From assembly GCA_022432975.1 (NCBI GenBank), contig CM039508.1, positions 32,134,433 to 32,198,432 on the forward strand: DNA of 64,000 nt. Direction: 5' to 3'. This stretch comes from Begonia masoniana. Lineage: Eukaryota > Streptophyta > Magnoliopsida > Cucurbitales > Begoniaceae. A program made the position numbers and the translations under genes. Shown here piece after piece: positions 48,840 to 60,700 of this stretch (within the stretch, counting starts at the first letter, position 1; the number at the start of each line of letters is the position of its first letter). The notes below the pieces were generated by a model. It was not told the DNA's origin and searched no databases. It worked only from the letters and a program-made list of their open reading frames with translations.

Positions 48840-49700
48840 GCTTCCTAGATCTAAGTTTGTTTATTGAAATATCTTAGGATAAACTTATTTAAGTAAGTTA
48901 AGGACTTAGTTCTATTAATATCTTCTTGGTTGAACTAGATAAGTCCATAATTTAAGTGGAGTTATTTAATGGATCTAATTAACTTCTTAGTTCAATTAAT
49001 GAATTAGGAGTTAATAGTTTCCTAAATTATATGTCCAAACTCACTTAACCGAATTAGGAAATAAATTTGAATTCAAATTGTTTAGTTAAGGCTCTAATTA
49101 ATTTCTAAAGTTTTAGGAAAATACCTTAAAAGGAATCTCAATTAAGTGATTTATAATCCTAAAATTATACTACCTAATATGGCAATTAGTAGTAACAACC
49201 CACGAGGAAAAAAACTAATACAAATCATAAAAGGGAATTTTCTATCAAATCAATCTATAAATTTAAATTTCAAAATAAGCTAGTTACCAATTATGTTACC
49301 TTGTCAATCTTTCATGCAAATATGGTAAGATATGAAATTCAAATTCAAATTTTAAACATAATAATCGAAATTGAAACAAGATTCTACTAGCCTCAATTTT
49401 ACTTCTTCCTCGGCTTCTTGTTAATCAACTCGATTAGCACTAACAATTTATCGTGATCAAATCAAATTTTAAGCATGCAATTCAGATAATATTCGTGCAA
49501 TTATTATAAGGAAAATTTGATCAATTTCATGAATATTAAATAAACAATCGGATATCACAAAAATAGCCTTGGTGTAGAACAACCCTCCTCGGCTCAATCA
49601 AGATTTGTATCCCTATACAATTTAGATCTGATTTTAATCCCAATAAATGATATGCAATTAACGTGCAAACTGAGATAAATACTCACAAGGGAAGCCACCA
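48840..49700. other. Gy-C untranslated leader
   Basis: AT-rich, non-coding stretch between the PBS and the gag start. No domain or repeat of note. Confidence 0.5.
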
Positions 49701-49701
49701 A

Positions 49702-49715
49702 TGGCTCTGATACCA
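49702..49715 (-). other. Gy-C primer binding site (tRNA-iMet)
   Basis: TGGTATCAGAGCCA on the minus strand, 2 bp from the LTR end GTATCA. A 14-base match to the plant initiator-Met PBS. Confidence 0.93.
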
Positions 49716-50637
49716 GATGATACGAAAAGGGGCTGCAAAACCGAAGATTAGTGCAATGATAATTTTGATATTGGTGTTCTCGGCTCAATCCGAGAACATC
49801 TTCAAGTAATATGAAATAACTCAATAAATTATTATCAAAGTAATATGAAATTTAGAGAATTTCAAATATTATGTATTGAGAGTTATTCCTGCAAATTTCA
49901 AAGAAAGATAATAATAAACACGGAAGTTATACAAAGGGATCCGTAACCGGCCCGAAAAGTAAATTTTGGTGCTTCCGGGTGATGCAACCTTCCGAGGAAG
50001 ATTACAACGGCACTAGATCGGTTTGACTTACTTTCTCCCTTTTCTAAGATCTTAGACAAGATGCAGAAAAAATGAGAATAAGAGCTCTTAAGCAACCTTG
50101 GGCTTGGAAGACAATAAGAGTCACACTCCTCTCAGAAACAAAGTGACCGAGGCAATGACCCTTGAGACGAAATCTCAAAGGCACAAGAACTTTTGAAAAA
50201 TACATCAAATTATCATCAAAAGCTGATTACAATGTCTGAAAATTATGCTTAAATATGCTAGGGAAACTAAGGGCTTAGTTGGCACAATGAAATAGGAAAA
50301 GATCGTTCGGTCTTGATCCATCCGTCCGTGTAAGTGTGCTCCTTCATCTTGACCGTGGAGATGGCTCATTGTGTGGTAAGTTGTGTTGAACCTTGTGGGG
50401 AGGAGCGTGAATCTTCAGGAATGATTTCAATTGGAAAAAGGGTGTGCTTCTTTTTGAAAGAACGGGCTCAAGGAATGGGCTTTATGTTTGGGGCGTCCTC
50501 TCAAGTAAGCTCATAACGAGCTCTCAGTAATGGATCCGATTGACAAAGAAAATGACTCCCAAATTTCACGATCTAGCCCATTCTCAAAAGCTCAACGTGT
50601 TGGCTACAATCTTCATGAAGGGCACTTTTTGTAATAA

Positions 50638-53049
50638 TGTAACACCCAGAACTTTTGCATTATGACTTTTATATGCTAAACCTACTGTTCTGGGTCAGTG
50701 TTAAATTTTGAAAGATGAAAAATACTGATGGAAGTATAAAGGAAAAACGTTAGAGGGTAAAGTGAAAAACTAAACTAAAGAATAATCAAAACAAACCATT
50801 AGTTAGAAACCAATGGAGGGGCAAATTACGAAGACAAATAAGGTAGTTGGGATGTAGCCAATGAATGCATGACACTTGTCCAAACTTATTGAAGAAGCCA
50901 AAGCTCTCTCTCTTCCTCTTTTCTCTTCTCTTCCTCGTGAAACCCTCCCCTTTCACTCCTTCTTCTCTTTTCCTTCACCAGCCAAAAAATCTCTCCTCTC
51001 CTCCGTTTTTCCGTTTTCTTTGATTAAGATTCGATACTCACCGAGGCAACATGTTCAAGGCTCCAAACTCTACGGACACCAGGTAAGTTCATACGTATAG
51101 GTTGGCCCTAAATCACGGAGGTACTAAGTTTTTATGCTGTCGGGTTGTCGTTGGGTAGTTAAGTCGTAGATTACGTCTTAAGTTAAGTGTAATGCTCTGT
51201 GTATAGTTTCGATGACCTGTTGTTCATTTATGCTTTGACTTGTCCTTTATTATGTTACATTTACGCACATTATATGTTCATGCATACACATTTTCTAGAA
51301 AGTCATGCAAATATTTTATGCACGTGATTTGAAGTTAAGAAAGATAAAATGTGAATGTAAAGTACGATTAAGTGTGGGACGGGGATTGACATATGTTCTT
51401 GCCCTTCCCTGGGACTATGTAAAACTGTCCTCGCCAAGAACAATATGTCTTTTATCCCTCCCTGGGACCCGACAAAACTACTAACCCATATTATGTCATG
51501 TTATGTCATGTATGTATGTGCATCAGTTCCTCTATAAGCCCCACTTATACCAACATGTGCACTTGAATGTAATGTAAAGTAATGTTCATGTATTTCAAAC
51601 GTTCATGCATAGCACGTGCATCACTCGCATTTTATGATCTTACTGAGCTCTAGGCTAATAGTTGAACTCCATGATGTAGGTACGGACTGTGCGGATGAGG
51701 ACTCTGAGCCTCAGGCCGACGTGTAGGTGGTTGGCGGGATGAGCTTGCGGGGTTGGTTGTGGTAGTCAGGCGCATTTTTTTGACCCGTGGGTGAGGTTTT
51801 AAAGTGTATGTCACGTTTGTATAGTCTTTTGGGATTTAGGTGATGGATAGGTTTTGTGTCGATGCTTTAGAACTTTTGTTTAGATAGTTACTTTTTAAAA
51901 AAAAAAAACATACTGAACTGTTTGGGGCTTTTAGGTTTATGCATGGATTCGTTCGTTTTTCTTTTGATCGATCCATGCAATTTGATTCTTGAATTTCTGC
52001 CACGTTTTCTAACACGTTTAAGATTTACGTTTTGAATCGGGTTTTTAGGGGTTTGAAGCATTTTGTGTCTAAAGAGGTTGAGAAGAAGTTTAGTAGCAAT
52101 GTTGTGAGGCTATCAGGTCATGAAGATGTGAAAGAAGAAAATAGATAAGAAGAAGAAGTAAATCGTCAGACAGAGGGATAACCGATCGATCGACTGGGGT
52201 AGCTGATCGATCGGCAGGGTATTGAGAAAAAAAGTGTCAACATTGACCGAATTATGTGGAAGTCGACTCTATAAGGGTTGAAATATCGACCCCAGGTGTT
52301 ATACGCTCAGTGAGGTGTCTATGTCGACCGAAATTCTGAGGCGTTTATGTCTTCCGATTTTAGTAGAAGTCAATTCCAGAGAGTTTGAGTTAAGGTTAAA
52401 TTATTGACCGCTACTCTTTTATGTCTTTCGATTTTATGCCTTCTGATTTTAGTAGAAGTCAACTCCAAAGAGTTTGAGTTAAAGTCAAAATTATTGATCT
52501 GCTACTCTTCTATGTCTTCTGATTTCATGTCTTCCGATTTCATGCCTTCCGATTTTATGGCTTCTGATTTTATGTCTTCCGATTTCATGCCTTCCGATTT
52601 TATGTCTTCCGATTTTGTGTCTCTGATTTTATGTCTTCTGAACTTATGTCTTCCGATTTCATATATTCCGATTTTATGTCTTCCGATTTTATGTCTCCCG
52701 ATTTTATGTCTCCGATTTTATGTCTTCCGAATTTATGTCTTCCGAATTGATGTCTTCCGATTTTATGTCTCCGATTTGATGTCTTCTGATTTTATGTCTC
52801 TAATTTGATGTCTTCCAATTTTATGTCTTCCGATTTCATGTCTTCTGATTTTATGTCTTCCGATTTCATGTCTTTCGATTTTAGTAGAAGTCAATTCTAA
52901 AGAAGGTAGCAATATTTTTCTTACGAACATTTCTCACTATCTTCAAAGGTTTGAAAACGACTCTAGGCTTTCTTTTAGAGTTAAAAAAAAAAAACCAATT
53001 TTAAGTAAAGTAATGTCCTGTGTCGGCCCGGCGAGTTTGGGTCGTCACA
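50638..53049 (+). mobile_element. Solo LTR D, Gypsy type, TSD AATAA
   Basis: Starts TGTAACACCCAGAAC, ends GGGTCGTCACA, 2412 bp, with AATAA at 50633-50637 and 53050-53054. The uninterrupted target is visible in the other Gy-C LTR at about 45613-45625 (TTTTTGTAATAAGGT), which proves the insertion point. Same family as solo LTR A. Confidence 0.95.
52500..52890. repeat. 15-bp minisatellite ATGTCTTCCGATTTT in solo LTR D
   Basis: About 25 copies of ATG(T/C)CTTC(C/T)GATTT(T/C) in tandem, some shortened by one or two bases. Because 15 is a multiple of three, it creates a misleading open frame with a five-residue SSDFM period. Confidence 0.93.
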
Positions 53050-53266
53050 AATAAGGTTAGAAAGGCTGTCAATTTTGCCAATTATACCTCGGAGGTCAGA
53101 CTGATGACCGTTTTTGGAAAGTCCAATAATTAAGGTTGCTTTGCCTTTGAGGCGAACAACCCCTTAGCTTCCTCTAATGCATGGTGAGATAATAAAATAC
53201 AAGTTAAATATGCCAAAAGTTTGCCTAAAACCCAAGTGTTTTGGGTCTTCGGGGCATATCAATGAA

Positions 53267-53855
53267 TATAATAAAATATTTACATATTATATTTTAAAAT
53301 ATTTTTTTTTTGACAAAAACAATCTCTATCTTTCATATGTCAGCATTTAGATATTTTCGTGAATTTTTTCTCTAAATCCAACCAACATATACCTTGTTTT
53401 TCACTGAGTGAGATGTTTTAACTCAATTTCTTGACATTCTAGTTATTTCTCACCCAATTTTGAACTTTGCTACACGATCAATAGAGTTTGGAATGGTTGA
53501 AGAGATCACCAGTGTGATAGTTTTGGTTAAAATTAATCATAATAATTACAAGTAGAATAATTAAATGTGATTAGAAGTCGTATACAACACTTTGTATGTT
53601 AAACTAAAAATCGTTCATTGGAACAAGTGAGAATGTAAATTATGTAACAATTGTTATGATTGGATAATTATGAAAATTTACAGTGTTAAAGTAGATATAT
53701 TAATGAGGAGAATGATTTTGGAATGAAAATGGTTGAAGTTATCCAACAAAAGTTATGCAAATTTGAAGTTGATTGATCTATATTTAATTTTAAATTGCAC
53801 TATTTTGAAAAATGACTCTAAATTGAACTTTAGAGTGAGATGTACTAAATGTCTG
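53267..53855. other. AT-rich spacer
   Basis: No gene seen between the Gy-C TSD and the hAT fragment. Confidence 0.4.
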
Positions 53856-53859
53856 GTAT

Positions 53860-54042
53860 CGACAATTTATTCAGAATTGGTTTTTCGTGCAGGGGGTATA
53901 GTTTTTTCGGATACAAGAAATAGCTCGGCACCAAAAACGATCAAGACACTAATATGCTTGAAGGATTGGGAGCTTGTGACCAGAATACAAGACCATGAGC
54001 GATTGAAGGAGATTGCACGAGATATTGACAACATCAGCGATT
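53860..54042 (+). pseudogene. hAT transposase C-terminal (hATC) fragment
   Basis: The plus-strand frame reads SELVFRAGGIVFSDTRNS, then PKTIKTLICLKDWE. This corresponds to the hATC dimerisation signature (S.S.FS.GG.V.S..R..L.PKT...L.C..DW). About 60 codons survive, ending at a stop just before a duplicated GATTGAAGGAGATTGCA(C/T)GAGATATTGACAACATCA. It is a different hAT lineage from the one at 37235-38760 (it has LKDWE). The rest of the transposase is not seen upstream, apart from an open but unrecognised N-terminal stretch. Confidence 0.7.
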
Positions 54043-54133
54043 GAAGGAGATTGCATGAGATATTGACAACATCAACATATGCAAAACAAATTTTGAAGCA
54101 TATAGGTCTCTATAAAATTGAGGACAAGTTTAT

Positions 54134-54775
54134 TTATAATGTATAGGTTACATAATCAAAATATTTCACATTATTGATAATTAAACAACTGTCAGTTGAG
54201 TTGTACTCATATTGTATTGATGCAATTTTTTCTAATGAATTCTTTGAATCAATGATATAAGTATTATTTTTCATCATCGTTTTTCTATTATCAAGACAAT
54301 TATAAAAAAAGTTGACATACAAAACAATTTTCAAATTCTTTTGGAACAAATAATAACACAACCTTTAATGCAAATTAATTTAAAAAACAAAAATAAAAAA
54401 GCGTAATTTTGGCAAACGAACTACTCGTAAGCTGGCCTAGAGATCCGAGGTCTGCAGGCCCCGACCTCAGTCGAGGCGAAGGCCCGTACTTTCCTTTAAT
54501 ATGAAATATGTTCATAGAATTAATATAACAAATCGTATGTACATAACATACCAAAATATGTTTTTCGATAAATAATTTATAATTACAATCAGCACAGCAC
54601 TAAGCAGTAAGGCGTACACATGATAGCCAATCAGTTGCGTTGTTCTTGTTACATGAGTTTCTTCAAATGACAGTTAAAGATACAGATAAACCAATCCCCA
54701 AACAAACATGGCAGAAACTTAGAGATGCAAGTCCTGGGGTTAGTTCATCCCCCGTTGACCCACCAATTACGCCTC
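54134..54775. other. Region 3' of MOB1, likely 3' UTR and downstream DNA
   Basis: On the minus strand this follows the MOB1 stop codon. No other gene is seen. A short GC-rich patch at 54430-54495 (GAGGTCTGCAGGCCCCGACC) stands out but I cannot assign it. Confidence 0.4.
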
Positions 54776-57700
54776 TCAGTAAGTGACAACAATGGGTTCT
54801 ATCAGCTCTTGAAGAGGAGCCAGCTCCCTCTTGTCAATTAATGCAAATTCCTAACACAGGAAACAAATTGTTAAAACTACTATCTGAGGACATAATCAAA
54901 AGAGATTTTACATTTCTAGAGTAACTTACAGAGCTTAATTACAAGCAAATCATGTAAGAATATCTAGGCTTGGCTAGTGCCTTGATCAGCTAATCTCAAG
55001 TAAAAAATGCAACCATCATTCATTACTATGAGAGGAATGGCCGATCACATACTATCAGACTACAATGTCCATTAAAACTTAGATCATCCTTCTGTTGGCA
55101 CCAATGACCAATTAATTTAAGCATTTTATCCAGAGCGTTAGGTTCAATATAAGTCAATAAAGACACTCTTCCCAATCCAATTATATATCTTATACATTGA
55201 AAGAATATACGATTGTAATATTAATGGCCGTTTGATCTAAACAGTAGAATTTTTAATGCGACCAAACTAAGAATTAAGACCAAGCCATGATACAAGGATA
55301 AATTAAACATAGACGGAGCACGGTCCATACCATCTATCACTTGTAGAAGAAAAAGAGCCTAATCAAGTAAAAAACTTTTAAAAGTGAACTTACATTAGTG
55401 AAAAGAATGAAATGCTTGAAGCATGTATTTAAATGTGCCTCCTCCTTGAGGCTGACAATTTTCTGGAAGTGAGAATGATATATGTGAGCATAGACGCGGA
55501 ACAGTCTTTTGAAAATTGTCTTCACGACCTCTCGAAAGTTGGGAGGAAACGGTGAGCCTAAAACACCAAATTAAAGCTCAAAAGCTTTTATATATGATGA
55601 TAAACCAAGAATGTGTAAACAACTGTAATAAGAAGCTACCAAGCTTTTGAGGAAATATGGACTCGTCATCAAGCTGAGACTCAATCCAATCCATTAAATA
55701 TTCAACATATTTTGGAGCAGAAACTTCAATGGGTTTTTTAATTTGTACACCATCAGCCCACATATACTTGTACCTGCAAAAACATTTGTCCACGTCAATT
55801 TGGTAGTCGGTAAAAAACTTATCAGACTTAAATTGACAAAGCAACAGTCCACATATCCCTTTTTCTTTTGTTCTAATGATAAGCAGGTTTCAAAATATGG
55901 TTGATGTAGAGAAGATTTTTCCTTCTTCCAAGACTTAAATTGAACCTCAATAAGAGTTACATGAGGCGTACATTGATGAAATGACTCAAACTTTTACTAC
56001 GTTCCTACCACTTTCTCATTCAGGAGGAAATCTTTAGTAAAATGTAAATAAGTTCCTTCTCCTTTGTAATTTCTCCTCAAAAGCTTTCTTCTCCATCTGA
56101 TTTCATCTCACCTGTCCATTGACTTTCCATTCTTTGACAGAATTTGAAACAAAGAAGTTCCAAAAAAAAGATACAAGTGTTCTCATGGAACTTGATAAAG
56201 GTGAAGGTTTACACGGATGACTCTACCAAAAAAGAAACCTCTCAATGGTATACTAACTGAGTTGCTGCCCTTTCTGTATGATTTGTAAATAGTCCTACTA
56301 TGATCCAGTGCAAGTTTAGTGGGGAAGTCTAAGTGCAGCATTTTTAAGAGACCTTTTTCATTACATGATTGTGTTGTAACTTCTTTTTTAATGACGCTTT
56401 TGCAAGGGAAGAAAAAAAAAAACAACAATCTAAGGAAAATTAGAAATTAACGACTTATTAAGTTATTGGACTCTAAGTAATGATATGTTTTATAAAAACA
56501 TGCAATGGACTCTAAGAAATGATATGTTTTATAAAAACATGCAATGGACTCTAAGTAATGATATGTTTTATAAAAACATGCAATCAAATAATGGTGCTTT
56601 GTAGGCTTGTGTCATAAGCTTCATTGCAAAATGAGCAGAAAATACTAAATATTGTCGTATATTTTATACAAATTTGTTTATCATCAAATAATAATAACAA
56701 TAAGAAGAAGTAAGCAATCTGTCCATGTCATCAATACAGGAAAAAACTACCCTACTAGGCAAACATTTTGTGACATGGAGAAAGTGATTAACATAGATCT
56801 ACAAATAAATAAAAAAATGCATGAGTCTAAACATTTTATAAGCTCAAAATACTATTATACTGATGTATATTTGTGAATGTTGATAAAAACCTGACATTGG
56901 ATTCCAAGACAATCAAAATCAAAATCAATTGAAAAGGTAATGCAAACAAGTTCTTTCTCACGCAAAGTTACGTAGAGAAAGAAACAGTTCTGGTAAAACA
57001 TTTCCTAACGGGAGGTATTCAATGAGTGAATCACATGCACAAGTGTGAAATTAAATTGTAAAATTGGTATCATTATTCTATTAATATTGATAATCGTTTA
57101 TAGAATTGTTTTGCATTTAGGAATAGATTTATTTTCGAGTTCTTAGCATTGTTAATAGTCTTGTGACAGTTCATTTAGAGTTCACCACCCATAAAACTGA
57201 ATATTTCCTATCTGATAAAACATTTCCTAGTTCCCTATAAATGAGTGAATGACAATGCCACATCAGAACGTGAGATTAGAATATATGATTAAAGTATAAA
57301 CGTAGTATTAGTCATATTAATAACCATTTCTTACTTTCTCCCCCTTTCTCTTTCTACTACTCAATCCCACGTATTACACATTCCTCCTCAGCGTATTTCA
57401 CATTCCTCTAACTACACTACCCTGACATCTCACTAATTTGTCCACTTGTCATAAACAATAATTGGACTGCTTCTCCTTTCAGCTAATTTCACTCTCAACA
57501 TCACTTCCCTTTACAAAATTGACATTATCCTCAAAGTTGTAAGTCGATGTTCACTTCCCATGGCTCCTGTTTAATATTCTCCTATCTGAAACAAAATAAA
57601 ACAACTAATGCAACGTGTATATCTACGTACATTTATCTGTATCTTTACAAATAAGCAAAGATGGGTGTTTGATTGATATGTATTCTAAGCCTAAATTTTA

Positions 57701-60700
57701 AGCCCATAGCACACTTCAATTCTTCCCATTCAAATCTACACTCTTCCTCCGCAATTCAATCCACTGAATATCCAGTCTGACAAAACTAAATAATCTGACT
57801 TTAAACTCGGGGCATAATTCAGTTTCCCCCATTCAGTTCTGAACTCTTCTTCTAGAATCAGTTCATTGAATTTCCAACCCAATAAGTGATCAAAATTCAA
57901 ACCCAGATCATAATTCACATCCACCCACTTAAATTTGGGTTCTCCCTCTATAACCCAAATCCACAACTTTGCAGGCCTAACTAATGTGCAACAAGACAAG
58001 TCAGACAAACCCCCTCTATCTGGAAATTTTGGTTCAAATTATTTGCTATTGGGTGAAAGATGCCAAATTCTACTCATTTATGCAGCTGTCAATGGATTAT
58101 GTGATCACACTAATGCTGAATCACCAAATTTACAAAGTATGATTTGGTCTCCATGGATCAAACTGAAAATTCAGAGACACAAAGTTTAACCAATGGATAA
58201 TCTAATGGCTCTATAACCACTCCGGTCTAAATCTGATTCGCCAGATAACTAATAGTTCAATTTATAATATCCAAACATATAAGGAAGGAGGAATGATGGG
58301 AATTAAACCTAATTCTTATCACAGACAACTATCTGGTGCTCAGTTGCTACAATTAGCTGCTCTTGTAAACATTTCAAACTTATCTGGTTTGTGCGAATAA
58401 TAAAATGCATTCCCAGCATACAAGGATATAAATTTTGAATAGCCAATACCACTGCCATAAGCGTACACCAATTTAGCCTTGCCATTAGTGGAGAGCTTTT
58501 GACTAAAGTAGGCAATAGGGGGATGATGTTGCATCCGAACAACCCTTATTCCATATGCAGAGGCGTCCATTTCCAATATAAAAAGCTCAGTGAGGTCGGG
58601 TAATGCCAACTCTGGCAACAAGTAACAACTGTTTTCTGTTTTCTAAGGACTCCTTCAGCGATTCCGATCAAGTAACAACTGTTTTCAGAGCTATTTGGAT
58701 CACCACTCTGATAGCAATTAATAGAATTAAACCTTTTATCATAGACACTATCTTTGATCCAAAAAAGACCACTTTTGTTGATCAATGCAGCAGGAATTAC
58801 AACCTACCTCCAGATTATTGAGAGTCTGGAGTCTCTCCCTTAGCTCACAACTTTATTTCTTTTTATCACACTAACTTCCCTCCACTAATTGTCAAAGACA
58901 GTTTACATAACTATCTCTCCCCCCTTATTTCCCTCTTTCCACCTATATGTAAAATGTATAGGAGCTCTATCAAGGAACTCCTCTCGCATCGTGTCTTCAA
59001 AAATGTGAATGAGTTAAGATTTCCTGAAATACTAGCTTATAATAAGAGTACCTCACTAGTGGCAAAATTGTAATTAACTTAAAATTATAATTAAAACAAG
59101 GATAAAATACAAACTAAACCTGAACTTTAGGAGTTTGTGCAACTTAAGCCCTACATTTTTTTAGGGAAAAAAAAAATTCTTAAACTATGCGGGTATTGAC
59201 GAAACAAATATTAAATTATGTTTTTTAACAAAACAATCCTTCAATTATCTCCTGTTAACAAAAAAAACATTCCGTCCGTTAAACACATGTGCGGTCGCCC
59301 GCAATTTGACAGCAGAAGACTGCGTGAGCGCCCGCGTGACCCAATTTCAAAATGCGGTCGTCCGCATATTAGCTGCGGGCGACCGCATGAAAGCTCACGC
59401 AGAACCTTGGTCATCCGTTCCCGCGCAGCATTTCAAACAACTCTACAAATGCGATCGCCCACATTTTTGAACAACTCTTCATGTCGCCAGCACCATGTTG
59501 GTCCCTATTGGGTTTTTGCAAAGGGCTTGTCTGTATTGCCATTCCCATTTTCTTCACTGCAAAGAGTTGGAGCTTTGGTTCATTGTCGCTCTCATCGTCT
59601 TCTTCAAGCCCTCCTTTGGGTCCTCATTACTCTAAGCCTTCTCTCTATAACGTCATCATCACTGCATTCAAACGATCTCAGGCTCATCAATGCCAGGGCT
59701 CTGTTGAAAACCAACAACAACCCATTTTAACTCTAAAAATTGAGGTAGAACAGCTCATTATTTCGATTCTAGATGACCCAAGCGTGAATAGAGTCACGAG
59801 AGAAACTGGTTTCTCTAGCACCCAAGTTAAATCCAGGGTAGAACAAATAGTTTTCTTGGAATTTTCTTCTCAACCCTCAAAAGAAATAAAAAATCCTCTG
59901 GTTTTTTCTCGATCATCATCCCCTTTTGGCCAATTTGGAGTTTCCATTACCAATCCACAGTTAAAAGGAATATTTAGGTGTTTGATTGATAAATTTGAAA
60001 AAGGAAAATTCCTTCCCTATCCTCCATGAGAAACCATTCAAAAGAGGAGATAGTTCATGCGGTCGCCCACAACTAATATGCGGGTGACCGCATTTGAAAT
60101 TAAGTCACGTGGGTGTTCACGCAATCACCCGCTGTCAATTTGCGGACGACCACACATGTGTCTAATGGACACAAGGTTTTTTTTGTTAATCGATGATAGT
60201 TTAAAGATTGTTTTGTTAACTAACATAGTTTAACTTTATTTTTTCAATACCCTTATAGTTTAAGATTTTTTTTCTTTTTTTTTTAACAAAATGAAGTTCA
60301 AATTTTGAGATTTCTTCAGGTTAAATCTTGAACTTTTAGACTTTGAATTTTGCACCATGAACAAATTAGACTTTTCTCGGTTTTGCTTCGACCATAACCA
60401 AGCCCAACCAAAATTATGATATGTACATATTTTTAATAATAATTTTAAGAATTTCAAAGAACATAACAAAATCGGCCCAAACCGATTCTAAACCAACTAA
60501 AACTGACCTAAAATTAATTCCAAACCAACGCAAATTGAAAAAATTTAAAACCAAAACAGAACTAGAACCTGACCAAACAAAATTGAAAAAATCAAATCTA
60601 GATTCAATTTGTTCATACTGGAAAATTCAAGGCCTATTTTGTTCAAAAAAAAAAAATCAATGTTTAAATTAACAAATTTTAAGGGTTGACATTCATTTTA

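Larger units (their letters stand above)
44703..53261 (-). mobile_element. Gy-C: Gypsy-type element without RT/integrase, TSD ATGAA
   Basis: LTRs lie at 44703-46044 and 49718-53261 (the latter split by solo LTR D), with ATGAA outside both (44698-44702 and 53262-53266). The right LTR starts TGATACGAAAA; both LTRs end GGGGCATATCA. A 14-bp PBS and a PPT put the coding strand on minus. The interior is only about 3.7 kb, with gag and protease but no RT, RNase H or integrase, so the element must have depended on another for mobility. About 230 bp present in the left LTR (about 45792-46018) is missing from the right one. Confidence 0.9.
49718..53261 (-). repeat. Gy-C 5' LTR, split by solo LTR D
   Basis: Pieces 49718-50637 and 53055-53261 rejoin across the AATAA duplication to match the left LTR (GTAATAAGGT...GGCTGTCAATTTTGCC). 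The net length is about 1127 bp; the shortfall is a deletion after CCTAAAACCCAA. Confidence 0.9.

Noticed and set aside
52404..52808. 134-codon ORF with a five-residue SSDFM period
   Set aside because: It stays open only because a 15-bp minisatellite is a multiple of three; it lies wholly in a solo LTR.
54430..54495. GC-rich patch as a possible RNA gene
   Set aside because: I could not fold it into a tRNA or other known RNA, and it lacks conserved box sequences.
58619..58686. 18-bp direct repeat CAAGTAACAACTGTTTTC 50 bp apart
   Set aside because: Two copies only, in a decayed Gypsy fragment; too short and isolated to mark an insertion.
59481..60029. Functional SMXL gene
   Set aside because: Only the Clp-N part is present, with a frameshift, between TIRs, and with no D2 ATPase or other exons.
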